NCBI GenBank assembly: GCA_030656215.1 | Contig: JAUSOD010000070.1 | Location: forward strand, 124,001 to 188,000 | Direction of reading: 5' to 3' | Source: Azoarcus sp. | Lineage (GTDB): Bacteria > Pseudomonadota > Gammaproteobacteria > Burkholderiales > Rhodocyclaceae | DNA length: 64,000 nt | Part shown: piece after piece, positions 1 to 9,012 of the stretch | How positions within the stretch are numbered: position 1 is the stretch's first letter | Layout of the letters: each line of letters starts with the position of its first letter | The notes under the pieces: generated by a model | What the model was told of the DNA's origin: nothing | The model's input: the letters and a program-made list of their open reading frames with translations, nothing else | Databases searched by the model: none | Translations under genes and position numbers: made by a program

Positions 1-124
1 GATCGGACTGATCAACCTGTTGGAAGAGCGTTTTGGGTTTGTTGTTGATGATGATGACATCGACGGGTCGGTGTTTGAAACGGTCGGAACACTCGTCGCA
101 TTCGTCGACGCCAAGCTGGGTTGA
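1..124 (+). CDS. Acyl carrier protein, C-terminal end (partial)
   Basis: Only the last 40 codons are inside the window, read from base 2 to the TGA at 122-124. The peptide has the helical, acidic character of the C-terminal half of an acyl carrier protein, with a run of four Asp followed by Ile-Asp and a hydrophobic last helix. The phosphopantetheine Ser would lie upstream, outside the window. The stop overlaps the TTG start of the next gene by 4 bases. An acyl carrier protein directly before the two exosortase-A-associated hydrolases is the usual order in betaproteobacterial EPS/PEP-CTERM clusters, and that context is the main support for the call. Confidence 0.7.
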   Translation, partial: IGLINLLEERFGFVVDDDDIDGSVFETVGTLVAFVDAKLG

Positions 125-951
125 TCGAGGTGCGCCGGGAGGCCTTCTTCATGGCGCGTGGAGGTCATGGGCAGCGGTTTGCGCTGTTGAGTGAGCCTGA
201 TTTTACGCCGTGTGGCATTGTCATCTACGTGCACCCGTTTGGTGAGGAGATGAACAAGTCGCGACATATGGTGACTCGGGCCATTCAGGGGTTTGTGGAC
301 GATGGCTGGGCTGTCCTGCAGGTCGATCTTAACGGTTGCGGCGACAGCAGCGGCGATTTTTCGGAAGCGTCGTGGTGTGACTGGATCGATGATCTGTCAC
401 ATGCCGTGCAATGGTGTCGCGAACGCTTTGCTGTACCGATTTGCCTGTGGGGGCTGCGTAGTGGCTGTCTGTTGATTGCGGAATGGCTCACAAGGTCGGG
501 TGAGTCGCTTCCGTTGCTGTTCTGGCAACCCGTTCTGAATGGAAAGCAACATCTCACTCAGTTCCTTCGCCTCAAGGCGGCCGCCGAGATGCTCACCGAC
601 GCAGACTCACGAAACGTGATGAGTGAGATGCGCAAGCGACTGGATGCAGGTGAGGCCGTTGAGGTGGCAGGTTACCTCTTGGCTCCTGCGATGGCGTCCG
701 GACTGTCAGCCGCAATACTCGATCTCCCTGAGGGCTTTTCTGCAACGGTTGTCGTGCTTGAAGTCAGTGCAGCGGAGAATGCGTCTGTGTCACCTGCATG
801 CAAGGCGGCGATTGCAAGATGGTCCTCGTCCGGCACAAGGGTGAGTTCTGAGTTGGTGCCCGGGCCTGCATTCTGGAGCACGCAGTATCTCGAAACAGTA
901 CCCGAGTTGGTCGCTGCTTCGCGCCGCAGCTTGGCCGAGGTGCTGCAATGA
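121..951 (+). CDS. Exosortase A system-associated hydrolase 2 (alpha/beta hydrolase)
   Basis: 276 residues with an alpha/beta-hydrolase layout: a HPFGEEMNKSR block near residues 38-48, DLNGCGDSSGDF near 69-80, and an elbow-like GLRSG near 111-115. This matches the hydrolase 2 family found in exosortase-A EPS loci, whose substrate is unknown. A role in processing lipid-linked or acylated EPS intermediates is inference. The start is uncertain: the TTG at 121 overlaps the upstream stop and suggests coupling, while ATG 151 would give a shorter product. The stop overlaps the next ATG by 4 bases (948-951). Confidence 0.75.
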   Translation: MIEVRREAFFMARGGHGQRFALLSEPDFTPCGIVIYVHPFGEEMNKSRHMVTRAIQGFVDDGWAVLQVDLNGCGDSSGDFSEASWCDWIDDLSHAVQWCRERFAVPICLWGLRSGCLLIAEWLTRSGESLPLLFWQPVLNGKQHLTQFLRLKAAAEMLTDADSRNVMSEMRKRLDAGEAVEVAGYLLAPAMASGLSAAILDLPEGFSATVVVLEVSAAENASVSPACKAAIARWSSSGTRVSSELVPGPAFWSTQYLETVPELVAASRRSLAEVLQ

Positions 952-1820
952 TGTTTGTCGAGCGTACGTTACTGTTCAGTTGCAAGGGCGAGTCGTTGGT
1001 TGGGGTCGTCACCGACCCGGCGGCAACACCAAGGTCTGGTGTGCTGATCATCGTCGGTGGGCCGCAATACCGTGCCGGCAGCCACCGGCAATTTGTGCTT
1101 CTCGCCCGGCAGATGGCTGAGAACGGCCTGGCCTGTATGCGTTTCGACAATCGAGGCATGGGTGACTCTATGGGTGAGGCGCGTGATTTTGAGGTCATTG
1201 ATGACGACATCGCCGCTGCTGTCGATGCGTTCATGGACGCGGTGCCTACGCTGGAAAAGCTAGTCCTCTGGGGGCTGTGCGGCGGGGCCAGTGCGGCCGC
1301 GGCGTATGCCCCGTGCGACTCGCGTGTGAGCGGCTTGGTGTTGCTTAATCCGTGGGTTCGCACAGAAGAAACGGCAGCAAGAACCTATCTCAAACATTAC
1401 TATGCACAGCGCTTGTTGGATCTTTCCTTCTGGAAGAGGCTTGTTGGTGGACAAGTCGGGGTGTTTCGTGCGTTTGGAGGTTTTGTCTCCACATTTCGAC
1501 GCACGAGAATCAGGTCCGCCAAATCCAATTCACCAGTGAGCGGGGGCAAACAAACTGAGACGGTATCGCTATATGCGCGCATATTGAAGGGGGTTGGGCT
1601 TCCCGGCATGCGGACTGTGATAATTCTGAGCGGTCGTGATTATGTTGCTCGTGAGTTCGAGGATGTGGTCAAGGCGAGCCCTGAGTTCAGTGCATTGATC
1701 AGTGAAGGAAGCATCAAGATGCTGCACTTCCCGGATGTGGATCACACGTTCTCGAACGCTGTTGCGCGAAGGCAGCTCGGGAACGCCACTTGTGACTGGG
1801 TTGAAGCGCTTAATAATTGA
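948..1820 (+). CDS. Exosortase A system-associated hydrolase 1 (alpha/beta hydrolase)
   Basis: 290 residues. Motifs seen in order: GGPQYRAGSHRQF near 37-49, RFDNRGMGDSMGE near 66-78, a WGLCGGASA elbow near 110, and a late DVDHTF segment carrying a candidate catalytic His. The pair hydrolase 2/hydrolase 1 in this order is characteristic of exosortase-A exopolysaccharide clusters; the reaction is not known. The ATG at 948 overlaps the preceding stop (ATGA), so the two are probably translated together. The C-terminal third is less GC-rich than the N-terminal part and holds a basic insertion near residue 185. Confidence 0.78.
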   Translation: MMFVERTLLFSCKGESLVGVVTDPAATPRSGVLIIVGGPQYRAGSHRQFVLLARQMAENGLACMRFDNRGMGDSMGEARDFEVIDDDIAAAVDAFMDAVPTLEKLVLWGLCGGASAAAAYAPCDSRVSGLVLLNPWVRTEETAARTYLKHYYAQRLLDLSFWKRLVGGQVGVFRAFGGFVSTFRRTRIRSAKSNSPVSGGKQTETVSLYARILKGVGLPGMRTVIILSGRDYVAREFEDVVKASPEFSALISEGSIKMLHFPDVDHTFSNAVARRQLGNATCDWVEALNN

Positions 1821-1898
1821 TTTATATTATTTCAGGCTCGTTGTGGTTCTTCTCCGAGAACTGAACGCAATCATGAAACCACGGATCATCGATACATC

Positions 1899-2852
1899 AT
1901 GAATCAAAACGCTACCCTAGTCTCCGTCATCATGCCTGCCTACAACGTGCGCAGATTCATTGGCGAAGCGATCCAGAGTGTTCTGGCGCAAAACTACCCG
2001 GCAATCGAAATAATTGTAGTCGATGACGGCTCGAGCGACGATGGTGCTGACTATGTGGAAACCCATTTTCCTGAAGTCAGGTTGTTCCGCAAGGAGAATG
2101 GTGGCGCCGCAACCGCACGAAATGTAGGGCTGCGTGAGGCGCGAGGCAGTTTTATCGCCTTTCTCGATGCAGACGATGTCTGGTTGCCAGGTAAGATTGC
2201 AGCGCAAATGTCGTACTTCGAAGCTCATCCTGAAGTATCGATGCTATGTACCGGCTTCTCTCATTGGCTTTCAGATGCTGAAGGTCTTTTTTCAGATCCT
2301 TTGAAGGCGATAGAGGGGGCTGGCTCCGTCGATTCTGGCGTAATTGATGCTGAACTGTCAGGTTGGATTTACCACAAATTGCTTCTGGGTAATTTTGTGT
2401 GGACGACTACGGTGATGATGAGAAAGGGGCTGGTCGACAAGGTCGGACTTTTCGACGAAACGCTGCGCCTGGGGCAGGACTATGATTACTTCCTCAGAGC
2501 GTCGCGCGAAACTGAGATTCATTTTCTGGCGCGTGTTTTTGCGCTGTACCGTCAGCATCCCGGGAGTGCAATCGCGCGGGGGGCCGATTTCAACTACGCT
2601 GCGCATGTTATCAAACGGGCCGTGAGTCGATGGGGGCTAGCAAGCCCGAACGGCGATGCGCTCGACGCAGCAGCCCTGCGCGATCGACTCCACAAGATTC
2701 ATTTTTCCTGTGGTTATGGGCACTACAAGCGCGGAAACGCTGCTGCTGCTCATGGCGAGTTCAGGATGAGTCTCAAGCAGCGCCCCACCCACCTGAAGTC
2801 TTGGGTTTTCGCCGGACTATCGGCCTTGGGAAAAGCAAAGGATCGAGTCTAG
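1899..2852 (+). CDS. Family 2 glycosyltransferase
   Basis: 317 residues. The N-terminal GT-A fold is clear: VSVIMPAYN at 8-16, VVDDGSSDDGA around 40-50 for nucleotide binding, the GGAATARNVG segment at 68-77 and the metal-binding DAD at 90-92. It is cytoplasmic, with no membrane segment, and should transfer one sugar from an NDP-sugar to an EPS acceptor; which sugar cannot be read. A 78-bp gap separates it from hydrolase 1. The C-terminal 70 residues resemble a helical add-on of a type common in EPS transferases. Confidence 0.85.
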   Translation: MNQNATLVSVIMPAYNVRRFIGEAIQSVLAQNYPAIEIIVVDDGSSDDGADYVETHFPEVRLFRKENGGAATARNVGLREARGSFIAFLDADDVWLPGKIAAQMSYFEAHPEVSMLCTGFSHWLSDAEGLFSDPLKAIEGAGSVDSGVIDAELSGWIYHKLLLGNFVWTTTVMMRKGLVDKVGLFDETLRLGQDYDYFLRASRETEIHFLARVFALYRQHPGSAIARGADFNYAAHVIKRAVSRWGLASPNGDALDAAALRDRLHKIHFSCGYGHYKRGNAAAAHGEFRMSLKQRPTHLKSWVFAGLSALGKAKDRV

Positions 2853-2896
2853 GGCGACCGGCCGCGGGCTTGAAACAGAAGATTGGAGATAGTCCC

Positions 2897-3844
2897 ATGT
2901 TCGGTGTTGTTATTCCCTACTTTCAGCGTGCAGAAGGGGTGCTTGCTCGTTCCTTGGCCTCGGTGGCGGCGCAGGACGTCGAATGTCCGGTCCGTGTTGT
3001 TATCGTGGATGACGAGTCCCCTGTGCCTGCTGAACTCGAGGTAGAAAAGGTACGGTTTCCGCCGAACATTCGCGTAGAGGTGATCAGGCAGAAGAATAGT
3101 GGGCCTGGTGCTGCACGAAACACTGCGCTGGATGTGCTTGGGGACGAGTCCTATATTGCATTCCTTGATTCGGACGATGAGTGGGAACCATTTCACCTGA
3201 GCTCTGCGCTGCATGCTTTTGAACATGGCTTCGACTACTATACGGCGGAAACGATCGAGGGGGACTCGGGCTATAGAAGGCACGCCGACTATTTCAATGG
3301 GGCGTTGCCTCTTATCCCCTGTTTATCCGCACCGTGGGCGCAGGAGTTGGCCGAGCCGCTGATCAACTTCACGGTCTGGGGGCCGATTTCCGGCTCGAGC
3401 ACTTTCATTGTGAGAAACTCCCTGATTGGTGATACTCGGTTTTGCCGAAGCCTACGAACGGCTGGGGAAGATGGGTTGTTCGCCACGATGCTCGCAGCGA
3501 AGGGGCCGCGTGTGATGATTTCAACGCGGACTGATGTCGTTCTTGGCAAGGGCGTGAATATTTTCTCAGAGGGCGACTGGGGCAGTCGTAGCGGTACGCT
3601 CAGGTCGATTTATTTTCTTCGGTCGAGGCTTATGATGCGCCCGTTGGTTCGGGATTTTCCGGTGGCGCGTATTAGAGTGGAAGAGCGAATTCAGAAAGCG
3701 CGGCGAGAGTTATGCAAAAGCGCCTTCGCGAATCTACGTCGCGGGTGCTTCCCTTGGGCCGAATTCCGCAGTGTACTCGCGGTCGATCCCGTATTGCTGA
3801 GAGTGGCTCCATCTGTAATTTTCGATTTGGTATTGAAACGGTAG
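2897..3844 (+). CDS. Family 2 glycosyltransferase
   Basis: 315 residues from ATG 2897, which has a GGAG ribosome-binding site 8 bases upstream. An in-frame extension back to 2630 would overlap the previous glycosyltransferase gene by more than 200 bases in another frame and is rejected. GT-A landmarks: FGVVIPYF at the N-terminus, VIVDDES at 35-41, NSGPGAARNTA at 67-77 and DSD at 91-93. It differs from its neighbour in the acceptor half, so it probably adds a different sugar to the same EPS. It is the last plus-strand gene of this cluster and converges on the minus-strand gene at 3908. Confidence 0.83.
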   Translation: MFGVVIPYFQRAEGVLARSLASVAAQDVECPVRVVIVDDESPVPAELEVEKVRFPPNIRVEVIRQKNSGPGAARNTALDVLGDESYIAFLDSDDEWEPFHLSSALHAFEHGFDYYTAETIEGDSGYRRHADYFNGALPLIPCLSAPWAQELAEPLINFTVWGPISGSSTFIVRNSLIGDTRFCRSLRTAGEDGLFATMLAAKGPRVMISTRTDVVLGKGVNIFSEGDWGSRSGTLRSIYFLRSRLMMRPLVRDFPVARIRVEERIQKARRELCKSAFANLRRGCFPWAEFRSVLAVDPVLLRVAPSVIFDLVLKR

Positions 3845-3907
3845 CGGTGGAGGGAATTAGAGTGTTCCGGTCGTTGAGTAGAAATTGCAGGAGCTCGAGG
3901 TGAGGTT

Positions 3908-5656
3908 CTAAGCCTGTTCATTGGAACTCGGTGCGGAAATGTGCAATTCAGATTGAGAAACGTAGTCCGCGCTACGAATGTCGCTTGAGAATAGCGAGAT
4001 TGCCCTCCCCCCCGTGAGGCTGGCTGATAGATTGAAGGCGGTTGCGGCGTTGCTGAGAAGCGGTGCAGCGGAATGTGTCGGGACGATCAGGCTGTAGCCT
4101 TGGGGATTCAGATAAGTTATCTTTTTTGATGAGCGGATTTCGACCTTGCGTGAAATGGTAACTCCACCTCTCTCAGAGGTGATTTCGAGGCAGATCCTGG
4201 CGAGGATGTGCTTTGGGGTATTGCGGTGGAGTGCCGCGTTTCTGCCGAGTCTTCCGCCCAAGAGTCTCCAGTCGAGCGCGGCTAATATGCGCTGTGTGAC
4301 TCCTGACGGATGGGGCCGAAATACGAACTTGGCTGAGCCTTCAAGGCGGATTGACAGACAACGGTTGTCAAGATCGATTGCGATTGTTTCGAACTCATCG
4401 AGCGCAAGAATTTCGTCGTCGGCTGCGAGCAGCGGGGTCCATCCGGCGAGTGCCGGTGTTTTGGCTAGGGCATTGCGTGTGACCCGAACCGGTGGCGGAA
4501 CGCGTGCAGGGCCAGTGCCGATGCGCAGATGGATGATTGAGGCGCCTCCGTAGCGGAAGTCTGCCTCTTGGCTGCTGTATGACTGCGGCGGTTGTCCGCG
4601 GGTTGAAATCAGTGCGTTAAGTCCCTCATCGTTACGCAAGTAAAGGAGCCCCGCTGCCTCGTCGTGAAAGAGGCCACTGCGTGCTGCGACCCATTTCGTT
4701 GCGGAGCAGGACGTAGGAGCTATTTGGGTCCGCCGCAAATGCATGGCAGCACCGATGGCTGCAGCGGCCCAAGCGTTATACACCGACAGGTGCATATAGC
4801 TGTCCCAACTGGCGGCGCCGGACTCAAGTCCGGCAGGGTTCAGCCAGAGGAAGCCGTCATCCCTGCGCTGGTGTGCGAGTCGGTGCGAGAGCGCAGCGAT
4901 CGGCTGATTCTCGTCATCATCCTTTATGCCTATGAGGATCAGTCCGGCGATCAGGCTGCCGTCGCCGAAAAGCGAATGGCTGCTCCGACCGAAGCCGCCG
5001 GCGTAACCGGCTGGATCCCAGCAGTGCACCAGCCAGTCGAGCAAGCGCTGAGCGTGCAAAGTGAGCTCGGTGTCGTCGTGGTACCAGCAAGATAGCGCGG
5101 TCAGGAACAGCGCCTTGTGGTGATACGCAAGGGGGGTGGAGAAACGGGTGCCGGGGTTCTTTGGAAAGTCGATGAAGCAGCCCTTTGGGGTGGTCCAGCG
5201 CTGCAGTAAATCGCAAAGGCGACGGCTCTCGGTCGCCTTGTGCGCGGCAGGGGCCTCGATCAGCCTGCAGGTCTGCGCCAGCAAGGACCAGTTGTTGGAC
5301 GGATAGCTGCGACGCAGGGTGCAGCGGCGCAACCCCGCATCGATCAGTGTCTCGTCGGAGCCGGCAAGCCCACGCGTCCCGAGCACGGTGCGTAGTAACA
5401 GCAGTGCAAGTCGGTTGAAGGGCAAATGCCCCAGTCTGCTCGCATCGAGGCGTAGCCAGGCTTCCAGAGCCTGTCGTCCAATGTTCCAGTCGTCTTCTTC
5501 CCCGCAGGCTAGTGCAAGTGCCGCACAGACATGGCCGTAGTGGTCTGATGGGCTGGGGCTGTTCTCCAGCGTGTCGAATAGGCCGTCATGCGGCTGAATG
5601 TGGTTGCGAAGGGCGGTGTTTAGGCCGGCAAACAGTGTATCGAGCGCTGCGTTCAT
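3908..5656 (-). CDS. Uncharacterised 582-residue protein, probable alpha/alpha-toroid in EPS cluster
   Basis: The start is taken at ATG 5656, 5 bases after the deacetylase stop; longer in-frame starts would overlap that gene. No signal peptide is evident. Residues about 1-330 are rich in paired helices with aromatic and acidic motifs (for example HYGHVCAALALACG, YPSNNWSLLAQTCRL, GGFGRSSHSLFGDGSL, SWDSYMHLSVYNAWA), the pattern of six-hairpin glycosidase or polysaccharide-lyase toroids. The C-terminal 200 residues look beta-rich, as in heparinase II/III-like proteins. I do not recognise a family firmly. The context, behind a NodB deacetylase and a CapK-like enzyme, suggests polysaccharide modification or trimming (inference). 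Confidence 0.6.
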   Translation of the reverse strand: MNAALDTLFAGLNTALRNHIQPHDGLFDTLENSPSPSDHYGHVCAALALACGEEDDWNIGRQALEAWLRLDASRLGHLPFNRLALLLLRTVLGTRGLAGSDETLIDAGLRRCTLRRSYPSNNWSLLAQTCRLIEAPAAHKATESRRLCDLLQRWTTPKGCFIDFPKNPGTRFSTPLAYHHKALFLTALSCWYHDDTELTLHAQRLLDWLVHCWDPAGYAGGFGRSSHSLFGDGSLIAGLILIGIKDDDENQPIAALSHRLAHQRRDDGFLWLNPAGLESGAASWDSYMHLSVYNAWAAAAIGAAMHLRRTQIAPTSCSATKWVAARSGLFHDEAAGLLYLRNDEGLNALISTRGQPPQSYSSQEADFRYGGASIIHLRIGTGPARVPPPVRVTRNALAKTPALAGWTPLLAADDEILALDEFETIAIDLDNRCLSIRLEGSAKFVFRPHPSGVTQRILAALDWRLLGGRLGRNAALHRNTPKHILARICLEITSERGGVTISRKVEIRSSKKITYLNPQGYSLIVPTHSAAPLLSNAATAFNLSASLTGGRAISLFSSDIRSADYVSQSELHISAPSSNEQA

Positions 5657-5661
5657 CTTCG

Positions 5662-6660
5662 TTATCCACCTGCGCTGTGGGGAGAGAGCAGGCTGCGCAG
5701 CAGGCGCAATGCGAATCGACCGGGTGTTGCATCCCATGGTGTGAACCGGGGCAGTTGGTAGATGTCGCTTCGGTGGTCGGCAGCAGCAGGGCGAGTTGAA
5801 ACGGCTGCTTCGAAGCCGCACTTCGGGATCATGGCAACGTGCTCTTCACCATAGTCCTTGGTTGGGCGCCCGTTAGGGTAGGCAAACAACCTGACTCGTG
5901 TGCCGAGCAGGGCTTCGAGTCGTTCCTTGCCAAGTAGGATTTCAGAATGTGCATCATCGGCGTGTTGGCGAGAAAGGATGGGGTGGGAGTGTGTGTGAGC
6001 ACCAATTTCCATGCCAGCTGCATTCAGCGCTTTCAATTGATGGCTGGTCATCATCAGGTCGCTCGGAAGTGGAATGCGGAAGTGCGCTGCCAGGCTGTCT
6101 GATGCGGGGATGCGTACTTCCGGCGAGAGGTACTTGAAGTGGTTGATCAGCGTTGCGAGCAGGGTGCAGCGATCCACGGTGCTGGCAATTTGGTGCGTCC
6201 CCAGTCCGACGTGGGTTAAGTCGCAAGCTCCATCCGGCAACGTCTTGGCAATCTCGATCAGGGTGTCATTGAACATTCGGCCCCCATCGAGATAGGCGGT
6301 CGCAACGAAGAACGTTGCATGAAGGCCAAGTTCCTGAAGTATCGGCAATGCTATGGTGTAATTGTCGGCATAGCCGTCGTCGAAAGTGATGCATGCAGCG
6401 CGCGCGGGGAGCGCCCCTGCGCGCAGTCGTGCGGCAGCCTCATGAAGGGGCAGTACGTTGAAGTGTCGCGCAAGCAACTGCATCTGCCAGCGGAAACTCT
6501 TGGCGTCAGGGTCGCCCGCACGAACTGGATCGGGTGTGGGCAATACGCGGTGGTAAATGAGTACCGATAGCCGCGCGTTCTTGCCTGCTGGCGACACCAA
6601 TGGCAGCACAGTATCGAGAGCCGTAGCGAGAAATGGATTGAGAGGGCTGGGTTGTTTCAT
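5662..6660 (-). CDS. Polysaccharide deacetylase (NodB / carbohydrate esterase 4)
   Basis: 332 residues. The NodB domain shows motif 1 TFDDGYADN at 92-100 (catalytic base and metal Asp), motif 2 HTHSHP at 222-227 (metal His pair) and an FAYPNGRP motif further on. The N-terminus has a weak hydrophobic stretch and an SVLIYHRV start strand. It should remove N-acetyl groups from GlcNAc-type sugars in the nascent EPS. It lies between the CapK-like gene (5-bp gap upstream) and the 582-residue gene (5-bp gap downstream), so the three genes form one tight minus-strand operon. Confidence 0.88.
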   Translation of the reverse strand: MKQPSPLNPFLATALDTVLPLVSPAGKNARLSVLIYHRVLPTPDPVRAGDPDAKSFRWQMQLLARHFNVLPLHEAAARLRAGALPARAACITFDDGYADNYTIALPILQELGLHATFFVATAYLDGGRMFNDTLIEIAKTLPDGACDLTHVGLGTHQIASTVDRCTLLATLINHFKYLSPEVRIPASDSLAAHFRIPLPSDLMMTSHQLKALNAAGMEIGAHTHSHPILSRQHADDAHSEILLGKERLEALLGTRVRLFAYPNGRPTKDYGEEHVAMIPKCGFEAAVSTRPAAADHRSDIYQLPRFTPWDATPGRFALRLLRSLLSPHSAGG

Positions 6661-6665
6661 GCGTT

Positions 6666-8048
6666 CTATGATGAGCCATTGATGGATACTGCATCTTGAC
6701 CCTGCACGTGGCAGATGATGTGACGAAATTTACCATTCGCCTGCGGCGGGATCTCGGCTGTTGCTTGAACTTCGATCTGCATGTCGCTTCCGAGAAGGTG
6801 GCGGACGTGCTCAAGCAGACGGACTTTGACGGTTTGAGTAAGAGCGTCTGTTGGCGCGAGCAGCACATGGAGGCGGTGTCGGGTGTCCTGGGTGATGCGG
6901 TAGGCCTGAAGTCCGGGGATCTCGCGGATGATGTGGTTGATGGCGCTTCCGTGAATCCAGCTGCCATCTGTGGCGACAAGTCCATCATTGGCGCGCCCGC
7001 TGATAGATTCGAGCAGTGGAAGTCCGCGCCCGCAGCCGCAAGTCTGGTCGGAAAGGACTCCACGATCTCCGGTTCGATATCGAATGAACGGGAACTCCGG
7101 GCCAGCAAGATTGGTGATCAGGATGTCTCCCTCCACTCCGGCCGGAAGTGCACGACCATTGTCATCGACCACTTCGACAATCAACTCCTCGGCAGTGATG
7201 TGCATACCGCCGTGCGGGCACTCCCGTGCGATGAATCCTGCGTCGCGGGCCCCATACTCGTTGGCGACACCGCAGCCGAACGTCGTTGAGATCACCTCTC
7301 GCCACTCGGGACGCAGAACCTCGGAGGTGCAGAAGGCGACCTTGATGCCAAGGTCGTCCATTGAAATGTGTTGGTCGCGCGTGTGGAAGGCAATACGGGC
7401 TAGGGCGGAAGGGTAGCCGAAAAGAACTTTCGGGCGAAATGCACGCATTTCGGTGATGATCTGCTCCATGCGCAAGTGGTTCAGGTCGCGAGCGGGCACG
7501 AGGCGCGAGCGTAGCAACTGGTCTCGAAGTTTTCTCAGTTTGTTTTGTGAGCCGGTTTCGAAGGCTGACCCCCACAGCACCATTTCGCGGTCGCCGATGT
7601 CGACGTCCCACCATCTCATTGCACGCCATTTGGCCGCAATGTCAAAGCTGATGCGGTGACGCCCGAGCATGAAACGAAGGGGTTCGCCGGACGACCCGCT
7701 GGTACTGTGAAGTTCGAGGTGATGCGCATCATGCGCAGTCCACTCGGCGAGATTTCTGCGTATGCATGTCTTGTCTATGATGGGAAGTAATGACAGGTCG
7801 GCCAGCGCTTTGAAGTCGGCTGGAGACAGTTGCCGTGAGCGGAAAATCTCGCGGAAAAAGGGGACAGAGGTGCTCACCGTCACAAGGAATTCCTGCAGCA
7901 GTTGCACTTGCCGCTCGCGAAGTCGATCGCTGGCAAGCCATTGGCTGCGCTCGATGTCATGGAGGATCGCAACTGTGTCATGGCCCTTGAGCCGCTCATG
8001 GATTGGAAACAGAATGGAGCTTCCGATCCGGGTGTAAGATATTTTCAT
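6666..8048 (-). CDS. CapK / phenylacetate-CoA ligase-like adenylate-forming enzyme
   Basis: 460 residues. The AMP-binding loop STSGSSGEP lies at 115-123, NEYGARDAG and YRTGDRG motifs follow, and a CGCGRGLP segment near 330 may hold a structural metal. This is the CapK-type branch of the phenylacetate-CoA ligase family, often found in capsule and EPS loci, where it is thought to activate a carboxylate for transfer to sugar; here that is inference. It is the first gene of the three-gene minus-strand operon and is divergent from the TPR gene at 8182, with about 130 bases between them for both promoters. Confidence 0.83.
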   Translation of the reverse strand: MKISYTRIGSSILFPIHERLKGHDTVAILHDIERSQWLASDRLRERQVQLLQEFLVTVSTSVPFFREIFRSRQLSPADFKALADLSLLPIIDKTCIRRNLAEWTAHDAHHLELHSTSGSSGEPLRFMLGRHRISFDIAAKWRAMRWWDVDIGDREMVLWGSAFETGSQNKLRKLRDQLLRSRLVPARDLNHLRMEQIITEMRAFRPKVLFGYPSALARIAFHTRDQHISMDDLGIKVAFCTSEVLRPEWREVISTTFGCGVANEYGARDAGFIARECPHGGMHITAEELIVEVVDDNGRALPAGVEGDILITNLAGPEFPFIRYRTGDRGVLSDQTCGCGRGLPLLESISGRANDGLVATDGSWIHGSAINHIIREIPGLQAYRITQDTRHRLHVLLAPTDALTQTVKVRLLEHVRHLLGSDMQIEVQATAEIPPQANGKFRHIICHVQGQDAVSINGSS

Positions 8049-8181
8049 CAGCTTTCCGGGCAGCAGTCGTTGGCCAGATGCGATAGCTATCTGGGCATTG
8101 TTGTATGATGAAGCATCATGGCGGATGGTTCTAGAGGGACTTGACGGCCTGAACCCCAGCTAAGTGGAGGCGAGTGTTCCA

Positions 8182-8868
8182 ATGTTGAAAGAGTGGCCCC
8201 TTACTTATTGCCGTGTTGGAGCTGTAGTAGCGTGCATGTTTCTGGCAACGACAGTCTATGCTCAGGGTGCAGCTTGTGGCGACCCGTTTAACAATGGAAG
8301 CAACGGGCCTTTTGATTACAGGACCTCACGAGCCCATCTGGCTAGAGTGGTTGAGCCGCATCACTTCACCACTAACGTTGAATTGATGCGAGGTGGGGCA
8401 TCTACAAATGTAATTGGATCAGATATCGCCTACACTTTGCGGGTGTCGCCAAATCATCATCGTGCCCTGACGACCATGGGGCAGTGGTCGCTCCGTACAA
8501 AAAGCAATCCTCCCAAAGGCAGTGTCTATACGGTTGAGTGCTGGTTTGATCGTGCTATCCGATTTCGCGCCGATGATGCGATGGTCAAAGTGATTTATGG
8601 AAACTACCTGATCAAGAGTGGCAAGGCCGAGAAAGCTATTGCTCAGTTCCAGGCTGCAATTGGAGATGCAGGGGAGGATGCTAATGTTTACTACAATCTT
8701 GGCCTGGCGTATATTGAACTGAAGAAATATGATCTTGCGCTTGAAAATGCGCATATGGCCTACCGGCTCGGATTTCCGCTGCCCGGCTTGAAAAACCGCT
8801 TGCAGCGGGCAGGTGCTTGGCGTGAGGCCCCGGTCGGGAGCGCAGAAATTCCGCAGATGCGCGAATAA
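8182..8868 (+). CDS. Secreted tetratricopeptide-repeat protein
   Basis: 228 residues from ATG 8182, preceded by a GGAGG ribosome-binding site 11 bases upstream; the earlier in-frame GTG at 8164 lacks one. A signal peptide is clear: a short charged start, a hydrophobic core around residues 11-24 and a likely cleavage after VYA-Q. Two TPR-like helical pairs occupy about residues 137-205 (GKAEKAIAQFQAAI, ANVYYNLGLAYIELKKYDLALENA). The middle region (70-130) also has TPR-like helices. Likely a periplasmic scaffold for EPS assembly or export, judged only by its position. Base composition is lower in GC than most of the window. Confidence 0.75.
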   Translation: MLKEWPLTYCRVGAVVACMFLATTVYAQGAACGDPFNNGSNGPFDYRTSRAHLARVVEPHHFTTNVELMRGGASTNVIGSDIAYTLRVSPNHHRALTTMGQWSLRTKSNPPKGSVYTVECWFDRAIRFRADDAMVKVIYGNYLIKSGKAEKAIAQFQAAIGDAGEDANVYYNLGLAYIELKKYDLALENAHMAYRLGFPLPGLKNRLQRAGAWREAPVGSAEIPQMRE

Positions 8869-9012
8869 CATTCAAGATGCTGGAAGTTTTGTGTGCCCGA
8901 ATGCTCCAACCTTGATTTCGCCATCTACGACCAAAGCCTCTTGGCGCGCTGTGTTCAAGGAGGAGTCGACGAAGAGTATTTTTTCACTTCAGAGGTCTCA
9001 GACGAACTCTGA

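Noticed and set aside
2630-2896. N-terminal extension of the second glycosyltransferase
   Set aside because: It would overlap the previous glycosyltransferase gene out of frame; ATG 2897 has a good ribosome-binding site and starts at the GT-A fold.
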